Assembly (NCBI GenBank): GCA_964487555.1
Contig: CAZART010000014.1
Coordinates: 1-62,656 of the forward strand
Source: CAZART01 sp964487555
GTDB taxonomy: Bacteria > Bacteroidota > Rhodothermia > Rhodothermales > VXPQ01
Length of the DNA: 62,656 bases
Reading direction: 5' to 3'
Positions 24,042-33,619 of this stretch are shown here, in pieces; the stretch's first letter is position 1; the number at the start of each line of letters is the position of its first letter. The notes under the pieces were generated by a model. It was given only the letters and a program-made list of their open reading frames with translations, was not told where the DNA came from and made no database searches. The position numbers and the translations under genes are program-made.

Positions 24042-25268
24042 ATGGCGCGCCGCCGCTCCCTCTTCGAGATGCTCACGGTCCTGGGGCCGGGCTTCGCCGT
24101 GGCCGCGACGGGGGTGGGGGCAGGCGACGTTGTGGCGGCGGCCGTCTCGGGAGCGCAGTTCGGAACGGTGATCCTCTGGGCAGCCGTCGTCGGCGCCCTC
24201 TTGAAGTTTGCCCTCAATGACGGCATCGCGCGCTGGCAGCTCGCCACCGGCTCCACGCTGCTGCAGGGATGGCACCGCCACCTCCACCGCAGTGTGCTCG
24301 TGGTTTTTCTCGTCTACCTGCTCGTATGGACGGTAATGGTCGCCGCCGCACTGATGTCGGCCTGCGGCCTGGCCGCGCATGCTTTTGTGCCCATCGTCCC
24401 GATATGGGCATGGGGCGTCATCCATTCATTAGCTGCCGCCGTGCTCGTCTACGCCGGACGATACCATCTTTTCGAGCGGGTAATGAAGGTCTTTATCGCC
24501 TTAATGTTCGTCACGGTGGTCATATCCGCCGTGCTCATTAAGCCCGATCTGAGCGAGCTGGCAGCCGGCGTGGTCATCCCGCGCGTGCCGACGGGCGGCG
24601 GAAAGTTTCTCCTGGGGGTCATCGGCGGCGTGGGCGGAAGCGTAACGCTCCTCAGCTACGGCTACTGGATGCGAGAGCGCGGTTGGACGAGTCCGGCGGA
24701 CCGCGGTGACGCCCGCCTCGACCTTGTTGCGGCCTACCTTCTGACCGGCGTCTTCGGAGTGGCGATCATGGTGGTCGGGGCCGGGGTGGAGCCGAGCCTG
24801 ATCACGGGAAGTGCCATGGCCGTCGAAATCGCCAATCGCATCGGCCTGATGGCCGGTGCCTATGGCAAGTGGATATTCCTTATCGGATTCTGGGGCGCCG
24901 TCTTCACGTCGATGCTCGGCGTCTGGCAGGGAGTTCCCTATATCTTCGCGGACACGGTAGAGCTTCTTCGCGGAGAGGATGCTTCGCAGGTCAAAACGTC
25001 GTCGCCGGCATATCGCGGATATCTGCTCTTCATCGCGGTACTGCCCATGCTGCTGTTGACGGTGGATCGGCCCGTCTGGATCGTCCTCATCTACAGCATG
25101 GCCGGCGCGCTGTTCATGCCGTTTCTGGCCGTCACGCTGCTCATGCTCAACAATCGATTCGACTGGATGGGGGCGCTGAAGAACGGCCCCGGCGTGAACC
25201 TATTGCTGGTGCTGGCGCTACTCCTATTTGCCTATCTCTTTATTGGGGAGCTCGTCGACATTCTCTGA
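24042..25268 (+). CDS. divergent Nramp-family transporter
   Basis: This 408-residue protein has about ten or eleven membrane helices. Its start lies 4 nt after the stop of the transsulfuration gene, so it is probably in the same SAM-controlled operon. TM1 reads LGPGFAVAATGVGAGDVVAAA, where the canonical Nramp motif DPGN is absent. TM6 has GGVGGSVTLLSYGYWMRERGW and lacks the metal-binding MPH. It thus falls in the divergent Nramp-related group in which transition-metal ligands are changed. Such members may carry Mg, Al or other substrates. The 3' end overlaps the convergent ftsH gene by 45 nt. Confidence 0.85.
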   Translation: MARRRSLFEMLTVLGPGFAVAATGVGAGDVVAAAVSGAQFGTVILWAAVVGALLKFALNDGIARWQLATGSTLLQGWHRHLHRSVLVVFLVYLLVWTVMVAAALMSACGLAAHAFVPIVPIWAWGVIHSLAAAVLVYAGRYHLFERVMKVFIALMFVTVVISAVLIKPDLSELAAGVVIPRVPTGGGKFLLGVIGGVGGSVTLLSYGYWMRERGWTSPADRGDARLDLVAAYLLTGVFGVAIMVVGAGVEPSLITGSAMAVEIANRIGLMAGAYGKWIFLIGFWGAVFTSMLGVWQGVPYIFADTVELLRGEDASQVKTSSPAYRGYLLFIAVLPMLLLTVDRPVWIVLIYSMAGALFMPFLAVTLLMLNNRFDWMGALKNGPGVNLLLVLALLLFAYLFIGELVDIL

Positions 25269-27329
25269 CAGGCGCCCGTCGCGGTCGAGAGCGGCCGCGC
25301 CGTTTGAACGCTCCCGTTGGGCACGCTCCTCTTCGGCGGCTCGCGTCTCCGGCGGCTCCGCCTCTTCGCGGTTGAGCCCAAGAATCTCCAGTACCTCGTC
25401 GCCCGGCATTTCCTCTCGCTCGATCAGACGATCCGCCATCTCATCCAGCTCGCTGCGATAGGCTTCGAGCGTCTCGATCGCACGCCGGTAGGAAGCGTCT
25501 ATAATCTTCTCAATTTCGCCGTCCACCTCTCGCGCCGTGTCTTCGCTGTACTCACGGTGCTGCGAGATCTGCTCGCCGAGAAATACCTGGTCTCGCTGCC
25601 CACCGAACGCAATATTTCGAAAGCGTTCACTCATTCCCCAGTCGAGCACCATCTTGCGCGAAAGCTGAATGACCTGTTTCAGATCGTTTTCGGCGCCGCT
25701 CGTCGCCGTGTCGAAGATCAGATCTTCCGCGGCACGGCCGCCCATCATCACGGCGAGCCGGTCGAGCATGTACTCGATGCGGTAGATGTACTTGTCTTTT
25801 TCCGGAAGTTGCTGCGTGACGCCCATAGCGCGCCCGCGTGGAACGATCGTCACTTTGTGGACGGGATCTGCATGCTCGAGAACCGCCGCGACGAGGGCGT
25901 GGCCGGCTTCGTGATAGGCCAGCATCCGCCGCTCATCCTCCGTCAGTACGAGCCCCTTCCGCTCCAGCCCCATCATAATCTTGTCGATCGCCTCGTCCAG
26001 ATGCACGGGGCGAATTTCGTCGGCGTCATTGCGAGCGGCGAGGAGCGCGCCCTCGTTGAGCACGTTCTCGAGGTCTGCGCCGCTAAACCCCGGCGTGCTG
26101 CGGGCAATCCTGTCGAGATCGACATCGTCGGAGAGCGGCTTCTTTCGGGCGTGGATTTGCAGGATGGCGACCCGGTCGCGCTGTGTCGGCAGGTCGACGG
26201 TCACCCGCCGGTCGAAGCGTCCGGGACGGAGCAGGGCCGGATCAAGAATGTCGGGGCGATTCGTGGCCGCCATGACGATCACGTTTTCTGTCGGCTCGAA
26301 GCCGTCAAGCTCCGAGAGCAGCTGGTTCAGCGTCTGCTCACGCTCGTCATGCCCGCCCCCGAGGCCGGCGCCGCGGCGACGCCCGATTGAATCGAGTTCG
26401 TCGATGAAAATGATGCAGGGAGCGCTTTCCTTGGCATCTTTGAAGAGATCCCGAACGCGCGACGCTCCCACGCCGACGAACATTTCCATGAAGTCGGAGC
26501 CGGTAATGCTGAAGAAGGGCGCGCCCGCCTCCCCGGCCACCGCGCGCGCCAGGAGCGTCTTTCCGGTACCCGGAGGCCCGACCAGCAAAACGCCCTTGGG
26601 CACTTTCCCGCCCAATTCCTGAATTTTCTCCGGGTGCTTCAAGTACGCCACGATTTCCTCCAGCTCTTCCTTCGCACTTTCGGCCCCGGCCACGTCGCCG
26701 AACGTCGTAGTGGCGTCTTCCTGATTGTAGAGCTTCGCTTTGCTCTTCTTGATCGAAAACAAGCTCTGGCCCTGGCTCTGCATTCGGCTGAAGAACGCGT
26801 AGCCAAGAAGCAGAAACAGGATAAACGGCAAGCCCATCAGCAGGACCGGCCACCAGGAGAAATCGCTTTCCGGCTCCGCCGACACCTCGACGTTCTGATC
26901 CTCGAGCATTTGCATGAGCTCCTCGTCGCCGAACGACGGGAGGTGCGTCACAAATTGGGTGTACGGGACCGTGTCTTGCTGCGCGGTCGTGCGTGTTTGA
27001 GGCCGGCGAAGCTCACCCTCTACGCGGCTGCCCGTAACGGTCACGCTCTCGACGTTGCCCGTGCCGACCTGTTCACGGAAAGTGCTATAGCTAATCTCTG
27101 CGAGATCCGGTGTGTCGAGAAGGCTCCAGAGCCACATCATGGCCAGGGCCATGAACACGAGCCACAACATGACGCTGCTCGTCCTACCGCGCCCGGCCTG
27201 CATGCCGGGCAACCGCGGTCGCTTCTCAGCTTCGTTCTTCTCGTTCTGTTCGCCCACGTTTCTGCCGTTGATGTTCCAGGATTGTCTCAGGGTTCTATGC
27301 CCCAGTCGAGCCCGCGTTCGCCGGATCAC
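25224..27329 (-). CDS. ftsH: ATP-dependent zinc metalloprotease FtsH
   Basis: The 701-residue membrane protease has two transmembrane segments (about 52-69 and 159-181) with a periplasmic domain between. The AAA module has Walker A GPPGTGKT (251-258) and Walker B IIFIDELDS (about 307-315), and the protease site HEAGH is at 474-478. FtsH degrades membrane proteins and short-lived regulators. The annotated start is GTG at 27329, and a later ATG at 27203 (residue 43) or GTG at 27257 would give a more usual short cytoplasmic N terminus. The C-terminal tail is long, acidic and Arg/Glu-rich. The gene overlaps the 3' end of the Nramp gene. Confidence 0.97.
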   Translation of the reverse strand: MIRRTRARLGHRTLRQSWNINGRNVGEQNEKNEAEKRPRLPGMQAGRGRTSSVMLWLVFMALAMMWLWSLLDTPDLAEISYSTFREQVGTGNVESVTVTGSRVEGELRRPQTRTTAQQDTVPYTQFVTHLPSFGDEELMQMLEDQNVEVSAEPESDFSWWPVLLMGLPFILFLLLGYAFFSRMQSQGQSLFSIKKSKAKLYNQEDATTTFGDVAGAESAKEELEEIVAYLKHPEKIQELGGKVPKGVLLVGPPGTGKTLLARAVAGEAGAPFFSITGSDFMEMFVGVGASRVRDLFKDAKESAPCIIFIDELDSIGRRRGAGLGGGHDEREQTLNQLLSELDGFEPTENVIVMAATNRPDILDPALLRPGRFDRRVTVDLPTQRDRVAILQIHARKKPLSDDVDLDRIARSTPGFSGADLENVLNEGALLAARNDADEIRPVHLDEAIDKIMMGLERKGLVLTEDERRMLAYHEAGHALVAAVLEHADPVHKVTIVPRGRAMGVTQQLPEKDKYIYRIEYMLDRLAVMMGGRAAEDLIFDTATSGAENDLKQVIQLSRKMVLDWGMSERFRNIAFGGQRDQVFLGEQISQHREYSEDTAREVDGEIEKIIDASYRRAIETLEAYRSELDEMADRLIEREEMPGDEVLEILGLNREEAEPPETRAAEEERAQRERSNGAAALDRDGRLSENVDELPNKEIGK

Positions 27330-27626
27330 GTTCCCGTGACAACAGAGTGAGAATTAATGGTAATCAAAAGAATACTCGTGGATCACACTCTATCGACGAT
27401 CGCTTCCAGGTATGTGCTGACGGCGGAGCCCCTCTATGGGGGCCGTGGAGCCGCCGCCATCGATGCCGTTCAATAAACAAAACGCAGGCTGAACGATGTT
27501 TCGCTTTTCGGTAGATAGAGAATCAGCAAATCGCGCAACGGATCTGGATGGGCGACGAGGAGCACGAGATCAACCGGGACACAACGGAACGAGCAGAGAA
27601 AGCTTCATCATAATCCCCTTAACGCC

Positions 27627-28304
27627 GTGAACCACGACCGTAACGGGAACGACGCTGCCGGAAAGCCGCGCAATCCATTGTCGCATTCCGCAGGCGCTGC
27701 ACTTCTTCTGATCGACGTCATCAACGACCTCGATTTCGATGGAGCGGAGCAGATGCTTCCGGATGCGCTGGAGGCGGCGGATGCCATTGCCGCGCTAAAG
27801 ACCCGCGCGAAGCAGGCGAACATCCCCATTATCTACGTGAACGACAATTTCGGGCACTGGCGCTCGGATTTCCGCGAGGTCGCGCACTACTGCTCGACCA
27901 ACGGCGACCACGGGCGCCTTCTTCTCGAGCGCCTTGCACCGGCCGACGATGACTATTTCGTGCTCAAGCCCAAGCACTCCGGATTCTACAACACGACGCT
28001 CGAGACGCTCCTTCGGCACCTGGGCGTCCGCCGCCTTATTCTAACAGGCTTCTCCGCTCACGTGTGCGTCCTCTTCACGGCCGGCGACGCCTACATGCGG
28101 GATTTCGCGTTGCATGCGCCGGAAGACTGCACCGCCTCGCCATCGCCGGCCGAAAACTCGGTGGCGCTGGCCTACATGAAACGCGTCTTGAAGGTCGATC
28201 TAACGCCCTCGACGGCGTTGGATCTGGAAGCGCTGGCGAAGCCGGCGGCCGGAAAGCTATCTCACGACGCCCATTCGCCTCTTAAAAATAAGGCGGTTCA
28301 GTAA
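27627..28304 (+). CDS. isochorismatase-like cysteine hydrolase
   Basis: The 225-residue protein has the cysteine-hydrolase triad of the isochorismatase/nicotinamidase family. These are the Asp in LLLIDVINDL (about 30), the Lys in LKPKHSGFYNT (about 115), and the Cys in GFSAHVCVLFTAGDAY (about 148). The family hydrolyses amide or ester bonds in small compounds. Binding segments for zinc or nicotinamide are not clear. It starts at GTG 27627, 297 nt after the ftsH start on the other strand. A GC-rich hairpin (27421-27458) lies between. It ends in a 7-nt convergent overlap with the dehydrogenase gene. Confidence 0.88.
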   Translation: MNHDRNGNDAAGKPRNPLSHSAGAALLLIDVINDLDFDGAEQMLPDALEAADAIAALKTRAKQANIPIIYVNDNFGHWRSDFREVAHYCSTNGDHGRLLLERLAPADDDYFVLKPKHSGFYNTTLETLLRHLGVRRLILTGFSAHVCVLFTAGDAYMRDFALHAPEDCTASPSPAENSVALAYMKRVLKVDLTPSTALDLEALAKPAAGKLSHDAHSPLKNKAVQ

Positions 28305-29236
28305 CCGAGCTCGTGATCGACGAGATTTTGAAGCGTCGTGCCTTCGACGAATCGACGGAGATTATCCAGGAACAGCTCGGCTACGCGCTCATCGCCTCGG
28401 GGAGACGTTCCGCCCACGTGGGGCGTGATGATGACGTTCGGCATCGCCCACAAGGGGCTGTCTTTCGGCAGAGGCTCCTCTTCGAAAACGTCGAGCCCGG
28501 CGCCGGCGAGATGCCCGTCCCGGAGCGCCTCGACGAGGGCCGGCTCGTCGATCGTACTTCCTCGTCCGACGTTCACCAGAACGCCTCCCCTTTTAATCGC
28601 GCGAAGCATCTTTCGATCGAGGAGCGCACGTGTCGAGGAGGTCTCCGGGAGCGTGTTTACCACGAAGTCGCACTGGAAAAGCAGTCCTTCGAGCTCATCC
28701 GGACCAAAAATCTGATCAACACCCTGCGGCAGGCCCTCGGGGGTTCTGCGCGCGGCGAGGACGCGCATTCCGAAAACCTTCGCACGCGCGGCGACGGCCA
28801 GACCGATATCACCCAGACCGAGAACGCCGCACGTACTCCCGAACAGCTCCAGAGACGTAGGGGACGGCTCCCAACGCCGTTCCGTCTGATCGCGGACGTA
28901 TTTCGGAACCGTCCGTGCCACGCCGAGCATCAACGCGAATACGTGCTCGGAGACCGGAACGCCGTACACGCCGCTGGCTGTGGTCAAGAGAATCGTTTTC
29001 GGGATGCGGCCGACGTAGCGGTTCGCACCGGCGCTTGGGAGCTGGATCCATCGGAGGTTTGAGATCTGCGAAGCGCCCTCCTCCGGCGGCCATCCTAGCA
29101 ATATTTCGGCGCCCTGCAGCGCCTCGTCGTATGCAGGATCACCCCGGCGCGCATACACCACGGTGGCAGCCCCGGCGAGCTGCTGCACGCGCTCATCGAA
29201 ATCGGCGGGTGTGGCTACGGTGACGAGAATCTCCAC
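28298..29236 (-). CDS. D-2-hydroxyacid dehydrogenase
   Basis: The 312-residue NAD(P)-dependent oxidoreductase has the Rossmann motif GLGDIGLAVAARAK (about 141-154). The catalytic Arg is in VNVGRGSTIDEPALVEAL, the Glu in FEEEPLP and the His in VIITPHVGGTS. These are the family's Arg/Glu/His triad. The N-terminal half forms the substrate domain. Such enzymes reduce 2-oxoacids such as glyoxylate, pyruvate or phenylpyruvate to D-2-hydroxy acids. It is followed upstream by two further minus-strand genes (gap 2 nt), so it belongs to a three-gene unit with a hypothetical protein and the DinB/YfiT gene. No signal peptide is seen. Confidence 0.92.
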   Translation of the reverse strand: MEILVTVATPADFDERVQQLAGAATVVYARRGDPAYDEALQGAEILLGWPPEEGASQISNLRWIQLPSAGANRYVGRIPKTILLTTASGVYGVPVSEHVFALMLGVARTVPKYVRDQTERRWEPSPTSLELFGSTCGVLGLGDIGLAVAARAKVFGMRVLAARRTPEGLPQGVDQIFGPDELEGLLFQCDFVVNTLPETSSTRALLDRKMLRAIKRGGVLVNVGRGSTIDEPALVEALRDGHLAGAGLDVFEEEPLPKDSPLWAMPNVIITPHVGGTSPRGDERVAELFLDNLRRFVEGTTLQNLVDHELGY

Positions 29237-29238
29237 GC

Positions 29239-29643
29239 CTACCCCTCGTCGTCCGATTCTCCCGGCGCGTGGATAAGCAGTTCGTCGGGCAGATCGTTTC
29301 GCTGCTCCTCGGGGTTTATCAGCGCGCCCGTCAGCGGGAGCTCAAATGCCGTCAAGAACGGAGCGATCGTGGAGAAGAAAAATTCCTGCTGAAACTCGTA
29401 AAAGTCGCCATCGAAGCCGGCCTGTTCGCCGTCGTGTCCCTTGATGTCGACAAAAAAGACACGCGGCCATCCCGGGAACTCTTCTTCCGCCTTCTTCAAT
29501 AGTCCGAACGCCTCGCCCGCCGCCTGCTCGAACGGATCATCCGGCTCAACGACGTGATAAATCGACACCGTGTTGTCGAAGTTCATCCATATGCCGGGGC
29601 TCTCGGGCTTATTGTAGGCAGGAATGATCGGTGGTTCAGCCAT
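29239..29643 (-). CDS. hypothetical protein in a DinB-dehydrogenase unit
   Basis: The protein has 134 residues starting at ATG 29643, which overlaps the stop of the DinB/YfiT-type gene. A start 7 codons upstream (29664) would overlap more. It is soluble and acidic. It has GIWMNFDNTVSIYHV, AFGLLKKAEEEFPGWPRVFFVDIKGH and YEFQQEFFFSTIAPFLTAFELP. I do not recognise the family. The alternating strand-helix-strand look suggests a small alpha/beta domain. It lies 2 nt from the dehydrogenase gene, so it is likely co-translated with both neighbours. A function is not proposed. Confidence 0.7.
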   Translation of the reverse strand: MAEPPIIPAYNKPESPGIWMNFDNTVSIYHVVEPDDPFEQAAGEAFGLLKKAEEEFPGWPRVFFVDIKGHDGEQAGFDGDFYEFQQEFFFSTIAPFLTAFELPLTGALINPEEQRNDLPDELLIHAPGESDDEG

Positions 29644-30169
29644 ACGACGCCTCCCGTTCTTCAAGCGTCGTAATGTGCGCGACGTGGTGGCGTCCGTGCC
29701 ACGCGTACAGTGCTACGGCATGTGTAAGCGACGTCAGACCACCGTCGGGATGATGGTACGCCTTCTTCCAGTCGGTCTCGCTCATCGACGTAAGCAGCCG
29801 CACCCACCGCTCGTGAAGCCCCCGCAGCGCCGTAATGGACGGCTCGATCGGCGCGCTCCTGGCATCAGAAAGCTCGGCCCAGGCCGCCTCTTGATACGGC
29901 TTGATCGTCGGCGCATCCTCCGTGAGCGCGAGGCGAAAACGCACATAGGCGTTCGCATGGCTGTCGAATACGTGGTGCACGACCTGACGCACCGTCCATC
30001 CTCCGGGCCGGTACGGCGTATCAAGCTGCTCGTCCGTCAAATCCTGGACGGCCTTCTCCAAATGCTGCGGAAGCGCATCAATTTCTCGGATCCATTCCTG
30101 CCGATCTTCAGGATGGGCGGACTCGGGACGAGTAAACCGGCCTATGGGGTAGCGAAGGTCTTCATTCAT
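29636..30169 (-). CDS. DinB/YfiT-type putative metal-dependent thiol transferase
   Basis: The 177-residue protein is a DinB-like four-helix protein of the YfiT/BstA type. It starts with LRYPIGRFTRPE, typical of that group. The metal His residues are in VRQVVHHVFDSHANAYVRFRLALTEDAPTI (about 61-90), cut here only for description, and in YAWHGRHHVAHI near the C terminus. YfiT/BstA proteins are linked to bacillithiol S-transfer in organisms that use that thiol. If so here, it points to thiol-dependent detoxification. It is the first gene of the three-gene unit with the hypothetical gene and dehydrogenase. It lies 103 nt from the uvrA stop codon. Confidence 0.85.
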   Translation of the reverse strand: MNEDLRYPIGRFTRPESAHPEDRQEWIREIDALPQHLEKAVQDLTDEQLDTPYRPGGWTVRQVVHHVFDSHANAYVRFRLALTEDAPTIKPYQEAAWAELSDARSAPIEPSITALRGLHERWVRLLTSMSETDWKKAYHHPDGGLTSLTHAVALYAWHGRHHVAHITTLEEREASYG

Positions 30170-30272
30170 GGAGACAACCGATCAGTCGGGTGGATCAAGG
30201 AGTATGGCTCATCGACGTGACATGCCGCCGGCGACACAAATATACGACGCACCGGGCTGCGAGGTCGAACGC

Positions 30273-33242
30273 CTACTCGACCGGCGCCCCCGCCTCTTCC
30301 TCTTCCTCCTCCTCTTCGACGAGATCCTCCTCTTCGTCATCCCCATCTGAAGCCAATTCGTCAAGGTCGACGTCCTCTTCTTCTTCATCTTCCCCTTCCC
30401 CTCCCAAAAACCGTCGGAGCTCCTCACGCAGATAAATTCCCGTAAACGTATCGGTCTTCGCCACCTCCTCGGGCGTTCCGGTCGCGACGATGCGCCCGCC
30501 GTCATCGCCGCCCTCCGGCCCCAGATCCACGATTTGATCGGCCACCTTCACCACGTCCATATTATGCTCGATAACCACGACCGTGTTTCCCTTCTTCACG
30601 AGGGCACGCAGGACGCTCAGAAGATGCCGGATATCTTCAAAATGCAGGCCCGTCGTCGGTTCGTCCAGAATGTAGAGTGTCTGACCGGTGCCGGGCCGCG
30701 ACAACTCCTTCGCCAGCTTCACGCGCTGCGCTTCGCCACCTGAAAGGGTCGTCGACTGCTGTCCAAGACGGATATAGCCGAGGCCGACGGAGTCCAGCGT
30801 GCGCAGCTTCTTTGCAATGCGCGGCACGTTTTCGAAAAAAGCCAGGGCTTCCTCCACGCTCATCTCGAGCACGTCGGCGATGCTCGCTCCTTTAAATTTC
30901 ACCTCCAGCGTCTCCGGATTGTAGCGCTTTCCCTTGCACACTTCGCACTCGACATATACGTCCGGAAGGAAGCTCATCTCCAGCTTCACAATTCCCGCAC
31001 CCTTGCAGTGTTCGCAGCGACCGCCTTTTACGTTGAAGGAAAATCGACCCTTTCCGTACCCGCGAATTTTCGCCTCGGGAAGCTGCGCGAACAGATCTCG
31101 AATCGGTGTGAAGAGTCCGGTGTAGGTCGCGGGATTGGATCTCGGCGTACGGCCGATCGGACTCTGATCGATCTCGATCACCTTATCGATGTGCTCGTCT
31201 CCCTCGACAGAGTCAAAGGGAAGCGGTACCATCTTTGCGTTGTAGAAGCGTTTGGCGAGAAGAGGATAGAGCGTCTGGTTGATCAGGCTGGATTTTCCGG
31301 ATCCCGACACCCCCGTGACGCAAACGAACGTTCCGAGCGGTAGCTCGAGCGTATCGCCTTTCAGATTGTGCCCACGGGCACCGCTCAGCACCAGCCGTTC
31401 TCCGTTCCCCGTTCGGCGTTCTTTGGGGATCTTGATGGCTTTCTCACCGTGCAGATACGCTGCCGTAAGGCTCTTGTGGCCGTTTACGGCGACGCGAAGC
31501 TCGCTCGGTCGCGTGGCACCGGTGACGTAACCTCCATGCTCGCCCGCGCCGGGCCCCAGATCAATGACGTAGTCCGCCGCCTCGATCATCTCTCGATCAT
31601 GCTCTACCACGAGAACGGAGTTGCCGAGATCGCGAAGCTGACGAAGCGACGCAATTAGCCGGCTGTTGTCGCGCGGGTGCAACCCGATCGACGGCTCATC
31701 GAGCACATACAGGACGCCCGTCAGCTGCGTCCCGATCTGGGTGGCCAGCCTGATTCGCTGGCTTTCCCCGCCCGAAAGCGTACGCGCCGACCGGTCGAGA
31801 CTGAGGTAGTTCACGCCGACGTTGATCAAAAAATCGAGCCGTTCATTTATCTCCTTGATGATCGTGCGCGCAATCAGCCACTGCCTGTCGGTTAGCTCCA
31901 CCTCTTCGAAGTAGCTTCGCAGAGACGTAAGGTCCATCTGTACGAGCTCGGCGATATTTTTGTCGCCGATCCTGTAACTCAGGCTCTCCTTCTTGAGCCG
32001 GCCTCCTTCGCATTCGCTGCACGCCATTTCCCGCATGAACGCCTCGGCCCACTTGCGCTGCGACGCGGAAGACGTGTTCTCGTAGGTATGCTGGATGTGC
32101 TGATACACACCTCCGAACCGGTGCTTGTAGCGCACCTCCCGGTTCTTGTAATGATAGATGATGTCGAACTGCTCCTCGCCCGCGCCGTGTAGAACGACCT
32201 CCAGCTGCTTCTCTGAAAGCTTCTTTATAGGAGCATCAAAACCGAATCCGTACGCCTCCGCAACCGCCCGCAGCTGGCTGAAAATCCAGATATCCCGTGG
32301 TTTTCCAAGGGGGGCTAACCCTCCGGCGGCAATGGAAGCGGATGCATCCGGAAGAACGAGCTCCGGGTCGATTTCCTGCCGCGTCCCAAGCCCGTTGCAC
32401 ACCGGACATGCGCCGTAGGGGGTGTTGAACGAAAAGGTATTCGGGGATGGATCGTCGTAGGATATGCCGTCGTCCGGGCTGAACAGATGACGGCTGAAGA
32501 GGTGATCACCTTCCGGAGCCGGGCCTCCCACGACCGAAACGATGAGAGCACCGCCGCCCATCCCGAGGGCCGTTTCCACCGATTGAGACACCCGCGGACG
32601 GATTCCTTCACGGATGACGAGCCGGTCCACAACCACCTCGATGTCGTGCGTCTTGTACCGGTCGAGCTTCATTCCCTCCTCGATCTCCTTCAGCTCGCCG
32701 TCCACTCGCACCCGCTGAAAGCCTTGCCTGGCCATTTGCTCGAAAAGTTCGCGGTAGTGACCCTTGCGTGCCCTCACTACGGGAGCAAGGATGATCAAGC
32801 GGGTCTCTTCCGGAAACCCGAGTATCCCATCGATGATCTCGTCGTCCGACTGCTTGCGCATCGGCTTGCCCGAGATGTAGGAATGCGCTTTGCCTGCCCG
32901 CGCGAAGAGCAGGCGCATGAAGTCGTAAATCTCGGTGACGGTCCCCACCGTGGAGCGCGGATTCTTGTTGACCGTTTTCTGCTCGATGGCGATGACCGGA
33001 GAGAGCCCGTCGATAAAGTCGACGTCCGGCCGCTCCATCATCCCGAGAAACTGGCGGGCATAGGCGCTCAGGCTTTCCATATAGCGCCGCTGACCTTCGG
33101 CGTAGATCGTATCGAACGCAAGCGACGATTTCCCCGAACCGGAGAGCCCCGTGATGACGACGAGCTGTTCACGAGGAATGTCGAGATCGATGTTCTTAAG
33201 ATTGTGTTCGCGTGCTCCGCGAATTACGATGCGATCGTCCAT
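30273..33242 (-). CDS. uvrA: excinuclease ABC subunit A with acidic tail
   Basis: The 989-residue protein has two ABC ATPase units. The first Walker A is GLSGSGKSS (about 32-40) and the second GVSGSGKSS (about 648). Zinc-binding CxxC pairs include CPVCNGLG, CSECEGG, CEHCKGAG and CEVCKGKR. LSGGESQRIRLA and LSGGEAQRVKLA are the signature motifs. UvrA recognises bulky DNA damage and loads UvrB in nucleotide excision repair. The core ends near residue 945. The last 40 or so residues are almost all Glu and Asp with few Val, Leu, Ala and Gly, which is unusual. Average UvrA length is about 940-960. Confidence 0.97.
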   Translation of the reverse strand: MDDRIVIRGAREHNLKNIDLDIPREQLVVITGLSGSGKSSLAFDTIYAEGQRRYMESLSAYARQFLGMMERPDVDFIDGLSPVIAIEQKTVNKNPRSTVGTVTEIYDFMRLLFARAGKAHSYISGKPMRKQSDDEIIDGILGFPEETRLIILAPVVRARKGHYRELFEQMARQGFQRVRVDGELKEIEEGMKLDRYKTHDIEVVVDRLVIREGIRPRVSQSVETALGMGGGALIVSVVGGPAPEGDHLFSRHLFSPDDGISYDDPSPNTFSFNTPYGACPVCNGLGTRQEIDPELVLPDASASIAAGGLAPLGKPRDIWIFSQLRAVAEAYGFGFDAPIKKLSEKQLEVVLHGAGEEQFDIIYHYKNREVRYKHRFGGVYQHIQHTYENTSSASQRKWAEAFMREMACSECEGGRLKKESLSYRIGDKNIAELVQMDLTSLRSYFEEVELTDRQWLIARTIIKEINERLDFLINVGVNYLSLDRSARTLSGGESQRIRLATQIGTQLTGVLYVLDEPSIGLHPRDNSRLIASLRQLRDLGNSVLVVEHDREMIEAADYVIDLGPGAGEHGGYVTGATRPSELRVAVNGHKSLTAAYLHGEKAIKIPKERRTGNGERLVLSGARGHNLKGDTLELPLGTFVCVTGVSGSGKSSLINQTLYPLLAKRFYNAKMVPLPFDSVEGDEHIDKVIEIDQSPIGRTPRSNPATYTGLFTPIRDLFAQLPEAKIRGYGKGRFSFNVKGGRCEHCKGAGIVKLEMSFLPDVYVECEVCKGKRYNPETLEVKFKGASIADVLEMSVEEALAFFENVPRIAKKLRTLDSVGLGYIRLGQQSTTLSGGEAQRVKLAKELSRPGTGQTLYILDEPTTGLHFEDIRHLLSVLRALVKKGNTVVVIEHNMDVVKVADQIVDLGPEGGDDGGRIVATGTPEEVAKTDTFTGIYLREELRRFLGGEGEDEEEEDVDLDELASDGDDEEEDLVEEEEEEEEAGAPVE

Positions 33243-33619
33243 AGAGGGGAGATGTGCTCACTCAGCTCGGCGGCCGTCGCCGGTCACGGCTATCGAGCCC
33301 TACTTCGTCACGGCCAAATCAGTCGACCTAGTACAACCGGGAGCTTCAGGAATCGTTTCTCGAGCGGGGGGCAGGAATTCCATCCTTCGTGGGTAGGCGG
33401 GTTCAAAAGCTGCATGCTGAACGCGGATCTGCTTATGGTTGCCAGTTAGGCCGGGATCGAGTGTTCAGGCGTCGGCATCGAGGACAAAGCCTGACCTTCG
33501 ACGAGCAGATCGTTCTTTGGAATTAGGGAAGATGCTATGCCGTGCAACATATAGGGTTGTGTCCAACACCGCAATCACAGCCGACGGCGACCGGCGAAAC
33601 AATGAGCCGCCGCGGCTGA
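33243..33619. other. non-coding spacer upstream of uvrA
   Basis: No gene with recognisable content was found. A forward segment ending near 33449 (EFHPSWVGGFKSCMLNAD) is open but too short and unlike any family I know. This stretch probably holds the uvrA promoter, which I cannot locate with confidence. Confidence 0.4.
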
